A stretch of DNA of 37,120 nucleotides, from contig JAFRVD010000060.1 of assembly GCA_017441825.1 (NCBI GenBank), positions 1 to 37,120 on the forward strand, given 5' to 3'. Shown here piece after piece: positions 1-7,388 of this stretch (positions are counted from its first letter, which is position 1; each line of letters opens with the position of its first letter). Made by a program: the position numbers and the translations under genes. Source of the stretch: Lachnospiraceae bacterium. GTDB taxonomy: Bacteria; Bacillota; Clostridia; Lachnospirales; Lachnospiraceae. The notes under the pieces are model-generated. The model was not told the origin of the DNA. It did not search any database and saw nothing but the letters and a program-made list of their open reading frames with translations.

Positions 1-380
1 CCCGAAGAGCCTCTTTGCTCTCTGCCTGAAGCCTGGCCTCCATAATTGACCTGAAATGACCTTCATAGTGGCCTACGTACCAAATGACTTCTTTGAGATG
101 CTCCCATACCATTTGTTCCAGAACGACCGCCCGGATGAAATGAGCCGAGCACGAACCAGTGTTGCTCCTGTAGTTGGCACAGACGAAATGATCTTGGCGT
201 GCTTCAAAGTAACTGGTGGTGCAGTATCGCATCTTCGCTTTACAGTCTGCACAGTAGACCAGTCCAGAGAACATATGGGATTTACCTGTCTTAGTTCGGC
301 GATGTCGTTGTAACCGAATCTCCTGAACCTTTTCGAACACCTCTGGATTGATAATAGCAAACAGGGCATACTCGTAAGAG
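1..380 (-). pseudogene. Large serine recombinase, internal fragment (recombinase/zinc-ribbon region)
   Basis: The minus-strand frame, read from about 380 leftward, stays open to the window edge. It contains INPEVFEKVQE, the hallmark stretch that joins the recombinase domain to the zinc-ribbon domain in large serine integrases of the Tn4451/TnpX type. It continues with FSGLVYCADCKAKMRY (first C-x2-C pair) and HFVCANYRSNTGSCSAHFIR (second cysteine group), then a helical segment rich in E and R. The catalytic N-terminal resolvase domain would have to lie to the right of position 380. That side holds repeat-rich DNA instead, followed by an unrelated permease gene, so the 5' part has been lost. 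The 3' end lies outside the window. These enzymes excise and integrate conjugative or mobilizable elements. I read this copy as a dead remnant. The family assignment is secure; the exact breakpoint is uncertain. Confidence 0.82.
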
Positions 381-394
381 TATGCAGATTTTCG

Positions 395-540
395 TCTGGA
401 ACCGTTATCACCTCGGCAACTGGCAAGCAGTGTACCGATGGACGGTTCCAGAACTTGGCGAGCAGTGTTCCGATCCGGATCGGAACCACTTTCGCCAAAT
501 CCGGCTCGTTGGGATAATCCCAAACCCGTATGATCGCACA
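395..540. repeat. Cluster of direct and inverted repeats, insertion-sequence end-like (possibly IS21 family)
   Basis: Two direct repeats match at 16 of 18 positions: GGCAAGCAGTGTACCGAT at 422-439 and GGCGAGCAGTGTTCCGAT at 457-474, 35 bp apart. TCTGGAACCGT at 395-405 is exactly inverted as ACGGTTCCAGA at 442-452. A perfect 20-bp palindrome occupies 467-486, and TTGGGATAATCCCAA at 509-523 is another dyad. Read on the minus strand, the cluster would begin with TGTGCGATCATAC at 540. Several repeats near a TG-starting terminus are typical of IS21-family ends, where the transposase binds. No istA/istB gene is present, so this would be a lone end. The family is an inference; the repeats are directly visible. 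Confidence 0.45.
455..498. repeat. 44-bp near-perfect dyad around a 20-bp palindrome
   Basis: TTGGCGA (455-461) pairs with TCGCCAA (492-498). AGT (464-466) pairs with ACT (488-490). The core palindrome GTTCCGATCCGGATCGGAAC fills 467-486. Twenty base pairs are interrupted only by small bulges. It could fold as a cruciform or RNA hairpin, or serve as a protein-binding site in the neighbouring repeat cluster. There is no T-run on either side, so it does not look like an intrinsic terminator. Confidence 0.7.
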
Positions 541-675
541 AGTGCGAGCTGCGCGTTTTTTACAAAACGCTTACAACAATAACGACATATTCTGTAAAAA
601 TGCTTGGAACCAGACCTCTCGCAAAAACCGATTCCCTGGCTTCAGGCATTTTTCTGTTTTTCGATATTGGATTCT
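541..675. other. Non-coding stretch downstream of the permease gene
   Basis: I see no credible gene here. GCGTTTT (553-559) and AAAACGC (564-570) form a short hairpin with a 4-base loop. Around 640 there is only a weak 4-bp stem near the permease stop codon, so no convincing terminator for the accessory operon is visible. The stretch is more A+T-rich than the genes on its right and fits the debris between a mobile-element scar and the operon end. Confidence 0.5.
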
Positions 676-1593
676 TTACCCGGCGCAGATCATATTCACA
701 ATGATGCCGGACAAGAATGAGAAAATCATCACGAAGACGATATAGAGCAGGAAGCGTTTCAGCCCCAGGACGATCTTGAGCGCTCCGAGATTTGTGATCT
801 TCGTTGCAGGCCCGGTGATCATAAATGCCGCCGCAGAGCCCATGCTCATCCCACTTGACAGCCATTCCTGCAAAAGAGGAATCGTCCCTCCTCCGCAGGC
901 ATAGAGAGGCACGCCGATCGTTGCCGCCATCAGCACGCCCCAGGCCTTGTTGCCGCCAAAGACATTTACCATCACGTCCTGAGGAACGTATCGCTGAAAC
1001 ATGGCGGACAGCAGGATGCCGATCAGGAAATACAGTCCTGTCGCTTTCACATTTCTCCAGAGATTCAGCAGATACCGGATCAGCAGATTCGGATGCGTAT
1101 CGTGGCTCTCCCGTTCTTCGAAACCTGTAAAGTTGAAAAAGTCTCTGTCCCGGTAAAACAGAAAGACGAGAAGACCGGCAGCGCAGCCGCACAGGAAACA
1201 GGTAATGATGCGAACAGCCAGTGCCGTCGTTCCCAGCGCTGCGCTGTAGATAATGAGCTGCGGATTTAAAAGGATCGACGCCATCATGAAGGCGGCCAGC
1301 CAGTCCTCCCGCATGCCCTGCTTCCGGAAGGATGCCGCAATCGGGATCGTCCCGTACATGCAAAGAGGCGAAGCAATGCCAAGGAGACACGCCGGGATAA
1401 TGCCAAGTAAGCCCCAGCGTGTCTTCTGCATTTTTACGAAAAGCCCGTGGATCCTATCCTTGGCAAAGACGGAAATCAGAGATCCGACCGCCATGCCGAT
1501 GACCCAGTACCAAAAGATCTGCCGAAGCTGAAGATCAAAATAGTAAAAGATGTAAACGAGCTCTCTTTGAAGGATCTGAAGTATGTTACTCAT
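676..1593 (-). CDS. Permease of the UPF0718/DUF318 (YraQ/ArsP-like) family
   Basis: This 305-residue, strongly hydrophobic protein has about eight membrane segments in two homologous halves. The first half carries SPLCMYGTIPIAAS (cysteine at 78). The second carries CGGGTIPLLQEW (cysteine at 233) followed by ITGPATKITNLGAL. The paired C-x-x-GTIP loops and the TGPATK stretch are typical of the DUF318 permease family, whose best known member, ArsP, exports organoarsenicals. The substrate here is unknown. The C-S-C arrangement of many family members is reduced to single cysteines. The start codon overlaps the end of the DUF362 gene by 8 bp, so the two are translationally linked. It is the last gene of the nine-gene redox operon. 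Membrane permease: high certainty. Arsenic transport: not supported by anything else here. Confidence 0.85.
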   Translation of the reverse strand: MSNILQILQRELVYIFYYFDLQLRQIFWYWVIGMAVGSLISVFAKDRIHGLFVKMQKTRWGLLGIIPACLLGIASPLCMYGTIPIAASFRKQGMREDWLAAFMMASILLNPQLIIYSAALGTTALAVRIITCFLCGCAAGLLVFLFYRDRDFFNFTGFEERESHDTHPNLLIRYLLNLWRNVKATGLYFLIGILLSAMFQRYVPQDVMVNVFGGNKAWGVLMAATIGVPLYACGGGTIPLLQEWLSSGMSMGSAAAFMITGPATKITNLGALKIVLGLKRFLLYIVFVMIFSFLSGIIVNMICAG

Positions 1594-2617
1594 CGATATC
1601 TATAAGCTGATAGGTACGGCTGCCGAGGCCGATCTCTTCCGCATGATCCAGCGTATGCAGACCATGCTGCCGTTCTATGCGGTTCATTAGTGCCGTGTTT
1701 CCTTCCGCCTGCGCCACAAGATCATAGCAGGCCTGGTCAAGAGCCACGGGATCCATCGAGGCCAGGATGCCGATATCGTGAATATCCGGCTCAGCTGGAT
1801 GGCCGTTACAGTCGCAGTCGATTGAAAGGCGGTTCATCACATTGATGTAAATGATATGCTCCACTCCTACATGATCCACGAATCCGTCCACCATCTCCGC
1901 CAGGGCTTCCAGCCAGGCATCCTGATCGGAATAAAAGATATTGCCACCGGTCTTGGTCCCGGCCGTATGCACAAGCGCCTTGCCTCTGGCAGATGATGCG
2001 CCGATGCCGACGTTTTTGATCGCTCCGCCGTAGCCGGCCATCTGGTGGCCTTTGTAATGGGACAGGATCACCCAATCGGTATAATTCTCCGAATGGCTTC
2101 CTACGATAATGTAAGTGAGCCTGTCGCCTCCGGTCACCGGCCATTCGACTTCGCCTTCTTCATCGAGAAGGTCAAAATCGGCAATGGCCGTAAACCCGTG
2201 ATCTTCGGCTACCTGTTTATGCATGGCAGAGCTGGAGCGGGATCCGCCATAAGCGGTATTACATTCCACGATCGTTCCGTCCAGGAGTTGCACGAGATCG
2301 CCGATCAGCTCCGGGCGGAGGTAATTGCTTGCAGGCGGTTCGCCTGTGGAGATTTTCACAGCAACAGGGCCGGTGGGCTCCCAGCCAAGCGCCTGATAGA
2401 TCGCAACCAGACCTTCTGCCGAGATGTCGGAAGTGAAATAAACGACCGGAGCATCAAGTCGCGGTTGTTCAGCCTGACTATTTTCCGGTTCCCCGATTTG
2501 CGAAGAGGTATTTTGTTCCGGCTGATGCACAGCTGTATTTGTATCGCCGGTACCGCAGGCCGAAAGAGTGAATATCAATACGGCTGCAAGCAAGACGACA
2601 AGTACTCTTTGTTTCAT
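1586..2617 (-). CDS. DUF362-domain lipoprotein
   Basis: The 343-residue protein starts with a lipoprotein signal peptide; the lipobox LSAC places the lipidated cysteine at residue 21. A Gln/Glu/Ser-rich linker follows, then a DUF362 domain marked by GYGGAIKNVGIGASSARGK and DIHDIGILASMDPVALDQA near the C-terminus. I chose the ATG at 2617 because it begins the signal peptide and follows a GGAAAGGA-like site. An in-frame ATG 66 bp upstream would bury the signal peptide. DUF362 is often found with ferredoxin domains, but this protein has no iron-sulfur cysteine motif. The start overlaps the DUF4405 stop (ATGA), and the end overlaps the permease start. A role in redox or metal handling outside the membrane is inferred from neighbours only. 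Confidence 0.82.
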   Translation of the reverse strand: MKQRVLVVLLAAVLIFTLSACGTGDTNTAVHQPEQNTSSQIGEPENSQAEQPRLDAPVVYFTSDISAEGLVAIYQALGWEPTGPVAVKISTGEPPASNYLRPELIGDLVQLLDGTIVECNTAYGGSRSSSAMHKQVAEDHGFTAIADFDLLDEEGEVEWPVTGGDRLTYIIVGSHSENYTDWVILSHYKGHQMAGYGGAIKNVGIGASSARGKALVHTAGTKTGGNIFYSDQDAWLEALAEMVDGFVDHVGVEHIIYINVMNRLSIDCDCNGHPAEPDIHDIGILASMDPVALDQACYDLVAQAEGNTALMNRIERQHGLHTLDHAEEIGLGSRTYQLIDIDE

Positions 2618-3279
2618 GATTTTCCCCGTCCTTTCCGAGCGCTCATTCTGATAAAAAATGCCTGGAGCAGCATCCCGATACATGCAAACAGCACGATGAT
2701 CGCCGCATAGTCCAGGAAGAACCTTGCCAGCGGCTCATCATAGTCGAAGAAGGCAAAAAGGATCCTATGCAGCATATAACCCGGAAGCTGCCTTGTAAAA
2801 AAGGCGATCGCCCCGTATACCGAGACAGCTGCGGCGATCAGAATCGCTGCAGCCCGTCCCCGTTTACTTTTGATCCTCTTCACCATCGGGAGCAGATGTG
2901 CCCCGGCATGGATGCTCATGAGCACCAGGCCCCAGTAGGCAAACATCAGATGGATCTCCCTTGCCGCCGCCGAGACACCGCCGACCGGAAGGAAGGTATA
3001 CAAATGCTTCGACATCAGGATCCCGCTCACCGGCTGGGCGATCATGATCAGAAGAAGCAAGACGTCCAGTATCGTCTGAAAGATGCGCAGCGCGGAATAC
3101 CGTCCTTTCGGAAGAGCCTTGTACCAACCCCTGTTCAGGATGTGATGACCTATAAACTGCACGAAGATCGCCGTTCCAATCACCTCATGAAAGGTCTCCC
3201 CAATTAGGGAATAGGCCATCAGGAGCAGCAGGAGTACGGTCATGACAATATCCGTTGTTTTGCGAAAGAACCTCTTCAT
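2614..3279 (-). CDS. DUF4405 histidine-rich integral membrane protein (cytochrome b-like)
   Basis: This is a 221-residue protein with about five membrane segments. Histidines cluster in FHEVIGT (31), GHHILN (45-46), REIHLMF (110) and SIHAGAHL (124 and 128), an arrangement expected for heme ligands in four-helix cytochrome b-like proteins such as DUF4405 members. I infer heme binding and transmembrane electron transfer. The start is ATG at 3279, inside a TGATG junction with the flavodoxin lipoprotein gene; GTG at 3282 is the alternative. The end overlaps the DUF362 lipoprotein start by 4 bp. Direct coupling to a secreted flavodoxin on one side and a DUF362 lipoprotein on the other suggests the three proteins work together at the membrane. 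Family: fairly sure. Electron-transfer role: inference. Confidence 0.78.
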   Translation of the reverse strand: MKRFFRKTTDIVMTVLLLLLMAYSLIGETFHEVIGTAIFVQFIGHHILNRGWYKALPKGRYSALRIFQTILDVLLLLIMIAQPVSGILMSKHLYTFLPVGGVSAAAREIHLMFAYWGLVLMSIHAGAHLLPMVKRIKSKRGRAAAILIAAAVSVYGAIAFFTRQLPGYMLHRILFAFFDYDEPLARFFLDYAAIIVLFACIGMLLQAFFIRMSARKGRGKS

Positions 3280-4022
3280 CACTTAAAACCGAGACCCGAA
3301 AGCCACTTGTCTGCCGTATCCGATACGCTGTCTTTCTTGTTCTGGCAGTCATTTCCACGGAACGCCTGACCGGTCAGCACCGTTGCATCCGGTACGGCGG
3401 AGGTGAGCTTTTTGTCGAACCCGGATAAGCCGCTTCCTTCGTGCGTGGAAAACGGCACCAGGCTCTTGCCCGCAAGATCGGCGTTCTCAAAGAACGTATA
3501 CATGATCATCGGCCAGTCGCCCCACCACACTGGAGCCCCGATGAAGATGGTATCGTACTGCGAAAGATCAGGCAGCTCGTCCTTGATCGCGGGACGGGCT
3601 TTTTCGTTCTGCTCCCTCTTTGCCACGTCGGTCAGTTCTGCGTAGGTATAGGGATAATCCGTCTCCGGCAGGATCTCAAACAGGTCCGCCCCGGTCTTTT
3701 CCGCGATCATCTTAGCAACGATGGCCGTGTTGCCCTCGTCGATGACACCGACCGTATACTGCTCCCCGGTGCGGGAGAAATAAACGACGAGGATCTTCGT
3801 ATCCGACGTCATCTGCCCCGCTGTCTCAGCCGGTTCGGATGTGTTCCCGGAGGAAGTACCCGGGGTCACCGGCTCGGAAGGTTCTGTCTCTGTGCCGGCA
3901 GGCGTTACCGTATTCTGCGTTTCTGCAGAGGATGTATTCGAGTTCATATTTGTGCCTGCCCCACAGCCACATAGGCTGATCACCATCAGCACGACAAGAA
4001 ACAGTGAAAAATATCTCCTCAT
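3279..4022 (-). CDS. Flavodoxin-domain lipoprotein
   Basis: A signal peptide ends in the lipobox SLCGC, with the lipidated cysteine at residue 20. A low-complexity Ser/Thr/Pro/Glu linker of about 50 residues follows. The flavodoxin domain starts near residue 75 with ILVVYFSRTGEQYTVG and continues with GNTAIVAKMIAEKTGADLFEI. GAPVWWGDWP near the middle is the second flavin-contacting loop, and STHEGSGLSG the third. This is the flavodoxin_4 type, which carries an insertion after the phosphate loop. Flavodoxins are normally cytoplasmic FMN electron carriers. Here the protein should be anchored on the outer face of the membrane. AGAGGA lies 5 nt before the ATG. The coding region touches the DUF4405 gene by one base. 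Confidence 0.88.
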   Translation of the reverse strand: MRRYFSLFLVVLMVISLCGCGAGTNMNSNTSSAETQNTVTPAGTETEPSEPVTPGTSSGNTSEPAETAGQMTSDTKILVVYFSRTGEQYTVGVIDEGNTAIVAKMIAEKTGADLFEILPETDYPYTYAELTDVAKREQNEKARPAIKDELPDLSQYDTIFIGAPVWWGDWPMIMYTFFENADLAGKSLVPFSTHEGSGLSGFDKKLTSAVPDATVLTGQAFRGNDCQNKKDSVSDTADKWLSGLGFK

Positions 4023-4031
4023 ATTGATCCT

Positions 4032-4874
4032 CTACTTTCTCTCGAAGCTCGGCCTCCATGCTGCAAATCCTGCGAGCTGGGCGTCGGTGCGGTGATAGTA
4101 TCTCTCGCCTCTGTCGAGCTTTGCGATCTCCGCCATCTCATCGTCTGTCAGCGTGAAGTCAAGAATGTCCAGATTGTCCTTGATATGTGCCACATTCTTG
4201 CTGCCGGGGATCACGACAAAGCCCATCTGGGTATGCCAGCGAAGAATGATCTGGGCAGGCGTCTTGCCGTACTTTTCTCCGAGCGCCGCAAAGACCGGCT
4301 CCTGAAGCAGACTCTTGTCGCCATGCCCCAGCGGATACCAGGCCATCAGACGGATCCCATACTTATCCAGCGTTTCACGAAGCTCCTTCTGAGTGAAATA
4401 AGGGTGTGCTTCCACCTGGATGAACTGTGGGATGATCTCCCAGGCAGCTTCCAACTTTGTCATGTATTTCCCTTCAAAGTTAGAGATGCCGATCGCTTTT
4501 GCTTTGCCTTCACGGTATGCCTTCTCGAGCTGCCGGTACCCGGCCAGCCAGTTGCCTGCTGGCTGGTGGATGTAAAGGAGATCCACATAGTCCACACCCA
4601 GGCGTTCCAGCGTCTCATCAACTGCGTTCTCGTTTTCATACTCGCTGGGCCAGAGTTTGGTGGAGAGGAAGATCTCCTCACGCGGGACACCGCTGTCACG
4701 CATTCCGCGTCCGACAGCCCGCTCATTGACGTAAGCGTTAGCAGTATCGACCAGACGATAACCCATTTTCAGCGCTTCTCTGACGCTGTTTTCAGCCTCC
4801 TTCGGGGAAAGCATGAAGGTGCCGATGCCCACGACCGGGCAGGTTTCGTTGTTGTTTAAAATAATGTTTTCCAT
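4032..4874 (-). CDS. Aldo/keto reductase, 2,5-diketo-D-gluconate reductase-like
   Basis: The 280-residue length matches the single-domain AKR family. The catalytic tetrad is complete: D43 and Y48 in LVDTANAY, K73 in STKLW, and H103 in YIHQP. The NADPH-binding end is present as VVIPGSKNVAHIKDNL. Such enzymes reduce small aldehydes and ketones with NADPH in the cytoplasm. AAGGAG stands 7 nt ahead of the ATG. The gene begins 14 nt after the second aldo/keto reductase gene and ends 9 nt before the flavodoxin lipoprotein gene, so it belongs to the same transcript. The true substrate cannot be read from sequence. Confidence 0.93.
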   Translation of the reverse strand: MENIILNNNETCPVVGIGTFMLSPKEAENSVREALKMGYRLVDTANAYVNERAVGRGMRDSGVPREEIFLSTKLWPSEYENENAVDETLERLGVDYVDLLYIHQPAGNWLAGYRQLEKAYREGKAKAIGISNFEGKYMTKLEAAWEIIPQFIQVEAHPYFTQKELRETLDKYGIRLMAWYPLGHGDKSLLQEPVFAALGEKYGKTPAQIILRWHTQMGFVVIPGSKNVAHIKDNLDILDFTLTDDEMAEIAKLDRGERYYHRTDAQLAGFAAWRPSFERK

Positions 4875-4888
4875 CTCAGTGCTCCTTC

Positions 4889-5956
4889 CTATGCTTCATA
4901 AACCTCAGCCGCTTTCAAAAGCGCTTCTTTTTCTTCTTCCGAAGCTGTTTTCATCAGTTCCTTCGGGCTGCCGAACCGCGCTTTTACGGACCCGTAAATG
5001 ATATCCTGCCAGCCGTCCCGGACCTTCATGCCGACACGGTTGTTATACAGTCCGATATAGTGGCGAATCCCCGGATTGGACGAGATGAGCCGGATTGGCC
5101 GTTTCGCATATATTTCCTCTGCAATGCCTTCGATGACAGCAGTTTCTTCTTCTGTCAGCGGCCGGAAATCCTCCATATAGGACACATTGTCTTTCATCTG
5201 CTGCATAGTGCTCATACCTGAGAGAACCACGAACACCTCGGGCTGACTGGCCGCGTAGCGGATCGCCCAGGAGGCAATGGATTTCTCGGTATCCAGCCCC
5301 TTCAAACGTTCTGTGTATTCCTCATCGAGATTAGCGAGCACACCGCCCTTGACAGGCTCCATGACGATCACTTTTCTTCCGTGCCGTACGATGGTCTCGT
5401 AGCAGGCGCGGATATCGATCCCTTCGTTCTGCATGTCCGCATAGTTCAGGATCACCTGGACATATTCGATGTCCGGCTGCTCGGAAAGGATCTGCTCAAG
5501 CACATCCGCCGTATCATGGAAGGAGATGCAGATATGCCGGATCCGGCCTTCCGCCTTCAGCTCTTTGAACTTTTCAAAAGCGCCGATTGCTTTCATCTTC
5601 TCATAATACTGGGCGGTCATGGCGTGCATCAGATAGTAGTCAAAATAGGATACGCCGGTCTTGTTCAGCTGTTCTGTCAGCAGTTTTTCGATATCAGATA
5701 TGGAATTCACCATCCAGGTGGGCAGCTTGTCAGTCAGTGTATAAGAGCTGCGCTCATGGCGCTTCACCAACGCTTCACGGATCGCTGTCTCGCTGTTTCC
5801 CATGTGATAAACATAAGAAGTGTCGAAATAAGTAAAGCCATGCGCGAGGAAATAGTCGACCATCTCTTTCAGCTCTTCCATATTGACCTTGCTGTAGTCA
5901 TTCGGGTCAGACTGAGGCAGTCGCATCAGTCCGAAGCCCAGCTTTTTCTGTGCCAT
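4889..5956 (-). CDS. Aldo/keto reductase lacking the C-terminal ferredoxin-like cysteines
   Basis: This 355-residue AKR begins MAQKKLGFGLMRLP, the usual start of the large clostridial AKR group. The tetrad is D45 and Y50 (YFDTSYVY), K77 (LTDK) and H111 (YLMH). I preferred the ATG at 5956 over the one at 5962 because GAAAGG then sits 9 nt away instead of 3. Members of this group usually end in a CxxCxxC...C iron-sulfur region. Here the corresponding region reads RPIRLISSNPGIRHYIG and holds no cysteines; the only cysteines in the protein are internal ones near 143 and 184. It therefore probably works without a cluster. It shares little with the AKR downstream, so the two are not a recent duplication. 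Confidence 0.9.
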   Translation of the reverse strand: MAQKKLGFGLMRLPQSDPNDYSKVNMEELKEMVDYFLAHGFTYFDTSYVYHMGNSETAIREALVKRHERSSYTLTDKLPTWMVNSISDIEKLLTEQLNKTGVSYFDYYLMHAMTAQYYEKMKAIGAFEKFKELKAEGRIRHICISFHDTADVLEQILSEQPDIEYVQVILNYADMQNEGIDIRACYETIVRHGRKVIVMEPVKGGVLANLDEEYTERLKGLDTEKSIASWAIRYAASQPEVFVVLSGMSTMQQMKDNVSYMEDFRPLTEEETAVIEGIAEEIYAKRPIRLISSNPGIRHYIGLYNNRVGMKVRDGWQDIIYGSVKARFGSPKELMKTASEEEKEALLKAAEVYEA

Positions 5957-5995
5957 ATTCATTTTCCTTTCTTCCTGAAACGCAGTATTCAGGTT

Positions 5996-6844
5996 TTATG
6001 CTCCAAGGGTATATGCCCCTGTCCGGATCGCGGCGATGGTCCCGCCATCGATCAGAAGGTCTGTGCCGTTGATGAACCCGGCATGTTCGCCCAGAAGGAA
6101 CGCACCTGCCTCCGCGATTTCATCAGAGGATCCAGTACGCATGGCGGCGGAAGCATCGATCATCTTCTGGTAGTTGTCGCCGGCAGCTGCGAATTCATCA
6201 TAGGCCAGCGGCGTCACGATGACGCCGGGAGACAGGGTATTGATCCTGGCGCGGCGTTCCTTCCAGGTCGTTGCGGCTGCCTTCTGCGCCTGCAGATGAT
6301 TGATCCGCTTGGCGATGATATACGCATATCCTGAATTCTGAAGAGCAGTTTCTTTGATATAGGGGATGTCCATCAGCTCATCAGTTGCTGCTTTCAGGAT
6401 CTGAAGCTCGACCTCATCCGGAAGACGCATCATGTAACCGGTCTGGCTGGAGATCACAAGTCCGGCTCCGCCTGCAGCCATCACCTTGCCGAAGGCGTCC
6501 AGGGCATATCCTGTCCCTACGCCGTCCAGCCTCATGATGTGCTCGGGGCGCGACTGATTGGGGGAAGCGCCAGCGGTATCGATGAAGTACTTCACAGGAC
6601 CAAGAGAGGCCGCCTTTTTCGCAAAGGCTTCCACGGATTCCTTTTCCATCGCATTGACCACGAAGGTCTCCACCGTATAGCCGCTGTAGCGGAGCTCATT
6701 CGCCGTGCGTTCCAGATTCTTTTCGCTGATGTCGCCCAACAGGACGATGCGACCTGCCGCAAAGCGGCGGGCAATGGCGGTCCCCATGCTTCCCGCGCCT
6801 AAGAGCGCGATCACTTCCTTGTTTTCATTGCGGTCAAAAATCAT
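5996..6844 (-). CDS. Short-chain dehydrogenase/reductase (SDR)
   Basis: The protein has 282 residues. An N-terminal nucleotide-binding loop GAGSMG (16-21) follows the first strand VIALL. The catalytic residues appear as Ser132/133 in VISSQTG and the YxxxK pair Tyr175/Lys179 in SGYAYIIAKR. The sequence then shows RINTLSPGVIVTPLA and a C-terminal GFINGTDLLIDGG, both normal in SDRs. The enzyme should carry out NAD(P)-dependent alcohol/carbonyl conversion in the cytoplasm. AAAGGAG lies 8 nt before the ATG. It sits 39 nt upstream of the second AKR in the same transcript, giving the locus three carbonyl-type oxidoreductases in a row. Confidence 0.92.
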   Translation of the reverse strand: MIFDRNENKEVIALLGAGSMGTAIARRFAAGRIVLLGDISEKNLERTANELRYSGYTVETFVVNAMEKESVEAFAKKAASLGPVKYFIDTAGASPNQSRPEHIMRLDGVGTGYALDAFGKVMAAGGAGLVISSQTGYMMRLPDEVELQILKAATDELMDIPYIKETALQNSGYAYIIAKRINHLQAQKAAATTWKERRARINTLSPGVIVTPLAYDEFAAAGDNYQKMIDASAAMRTGSSDEIAEAGAFLLGEHAGFINGTDLLIDGGTIAAIRTGAYTLGA

Positions 6845-6872
6845 GATGATTTCTCCTTTCGATTGTTTTGGA

Positions 6873-7376
6873 TCAGTTGGTCATGTACCATTCGCCGTCG
6901 ATCCGGACAAGATGCGCTGTAACGTTGAAGGGCCAGGAGCCCTGCGCACCATAAGCATTTGCGGTCAGGACCACGCGGCAGGTCAATGTGGCGTCGTCGC
7001 CGTCGATCACTACCTTTGCATCCTTCATGGTGTAGCTCTGATAGTCCAGTCTGCCATCCCGGATATCCGCAAAATACTCGTCTTTGGTCTGTGTCTTTCC
7101 GGACATATGGGTGAAAGTCATCCCATCCAGAATGATCTCATCCAGGACATCGATATCCTTGTCGATCATCGCCTGCTGCACTGCCTGGTATCGAGCGATC
7201 ACACGCTGTTCATCCATTTCTTCTTCCTCCGTTTCCTGCTGCTGCGATGCGGTCTTCATATCAAATCCGCTCTGATTCGCTGCTTGTGAGCATCCGCTCA
7301 GGATCACAACGATACACAAGATCAGCAGGATCATTCCCGTCATAGAACCGGCCGGTTCTCTTTGTTTTCTGCACAT
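6873..7376 (-). CDS. Lipoprotein with NTF2/SnoaL-like domain
   Basis: The 167-residue protein begins with positive residues and a hydrophobic stretch ending at the lipobox VILSGC, with the cysteine at 29. A charged linker follows. The domain from about residue 57 (VIARYQAVQQAMIDKDIDVLDEIILDGMTFTHMSGKTQTKDEYF) has the helix-strand pattern of the NTF2/SnoaL/DUF4440 fold and ends VRIDGEWYMTN. Such small cone-shaped domains bind ligands or act as isomerase-like enzymes. No particular function can be assigned. AAGGAA precedes the ATG by 8 nt. It is the third lipoprotein of the operon and starts 12 nt after the flavodoxin gene. Confidence 0.8.
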   Translation of the reverse strand: MCRKQREPAGSMTGMILLILCIVVILSGCSQAANQSGFDMKTASQQQETEEEEMDEQRVIARYQAVQQAMIDKDIDVLDEIILDGMTFTHMSGKTQTKDEYFADIRDGRLDYQSYTMKDAKVVIDGDDATLTCRVVLTANAYGAQGSWPFNVTAHLVRIDGEWYMTN

Positions 7377-7388
7377 AACGGTTGTTCC

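Noticed and set aside
73-498. Open frame of 141 codons on the minus strand over the recombinase scar
   Set aside because: It is in a different frame from the recognisable recombinase sequence, shows no family resemblance, and runs through the repeat cluster.
560-1390. Long minus-strand frame opposite-phase to the permease gene
   Set aside because: It has no membrane pattern or family features and is explained by the out-of-frame reading of the true permease.
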